5,123 bases of DNA, from assembly GCA_029856425.1 (NCBI GenBank), contig JAHQWZ010000166.1:1-5123 (forward strand). The letters are read 5' to 3'. The translations under genes and the position numbers were made by a program. Position 1 is the stretch's first letter. Each line of letters opens with the position of its first letter. This DNA comes from Candidatus Thorarchaeota archaeon (GTDB taxonomy: Archaea > Asgardarchaeota > Thorarchaeia > Thorarchaeales > Thorarchaeaceae). This document shows positions 5,053 to 5,123 of the stretch, in pieces. The notes under the pieces are model-generated. The model saw only the letters and a program-made list of their open reading frames with translations. It made no database searches and was not told the origin of the DNA.

Positions 5053-5123
5053 TCACGACTTGATTGGACCGTAGGTGTCTACGAGCCACTTCAAATACAG
5101 CTTAACACCCTGCGTTAGTGAAC
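5053..5123 (-). CDS. C-terminal end of a convergent gene of unknown function
   Basis: On the minus strand, one frame is open from the right edge to a TGA at 5055-5053. It encodes the last 22 residues of a possible protein, ending GVKLYLKWLVDTYGPIKS. The other two minus frames have early stops. The segment reads like a real amphipathic C-terminus, and the position 18 bases from the end of the preceding plus-strand gene is a normal convergent arrangement. The stretch is too short to name a family or to exclude chance. Confidence 0.4.
   Translation of the reverse strand, partial: SLTQGVKLYLKWLVDTYGPIKS

Noticed and set aside
1..5123. CRISPR arrays, tRNA or rRNA genes, insertion sequences and phage attachment sites.
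   Set aside because: I found no regularly spaced repeats, no cloverleaf-like segments, no transposase and no terminal inverted repeats. The paired RHH genes might suggest a toxin-antitoxin system, but both members are RHH proteins and no toxin-like partner is present.

Overview
The window looks archaeal, though I can only argue this from gene content and signals. It carries a fused ADP-forming acyl-CoA synthetase followed by a P-loop phosphotransacetylase-like protein. It also has two very short CdrS-like ribbon-helix-helix proteins, TATA-like boxes placed as archaeal promoters are, and Shine-Dalgarno sequences matching the GGAGGTGAT consensus. Base composition is moderate, and AGA/AGG codons are frequent. 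An uncultivated mesophilic archaeon (for example of Asgard or Thermoplasmatota type) is a guess, not a result.

Left part (1-2300, minus strand): a two-gene operon. A 709-residue acetate/acyl-CoA ligase (ADP-forming) with alpha and beta parts in one chain is followed after a single base by the start of a Walker A protein that runs off the left edge. Together they suggest ATP formation or acyl-CoA handling by substrate-level phosphorylation.

Middle (2301-3019): a 178-base divergent promoter region, then two tandem 46-codon ribbon-helix-helix genes on the plus strand, then a gene-poor 240-base stretch. The two small proteins are 85% identical, yet 27 of their 37 changeable shared codons differ. 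They are therefore an old pair held by strong selection on protein sequence. The leader of the first one can fold into a hairpin that covers both its ribosome binding site and its AUG.

Right part (3020-5034, plus strand): two adjacent genes for related proteins of 323 and 322 residues, from a family I do not recognise. Their N-terminal 130 residues align without a gap and share seven cysteines at exactly the same spacing. Their C-terminal halves look helical and are much more diverged. This pair, beside the paired RHH regulators, is the best candidate for something undescribed. At the right edge, the last codons of a convergent minus-strand gene are probably present.

How the parts work together: the acyl-CoA operon is transcribed away from the rest and is probably a separate unit. 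The RHH pair and the cysteine-rich pair run in the same direction and may be functionally linked, but the sequence shows a possible terminator and a new promoter between them. The link is therefore only one of neighbourhood.
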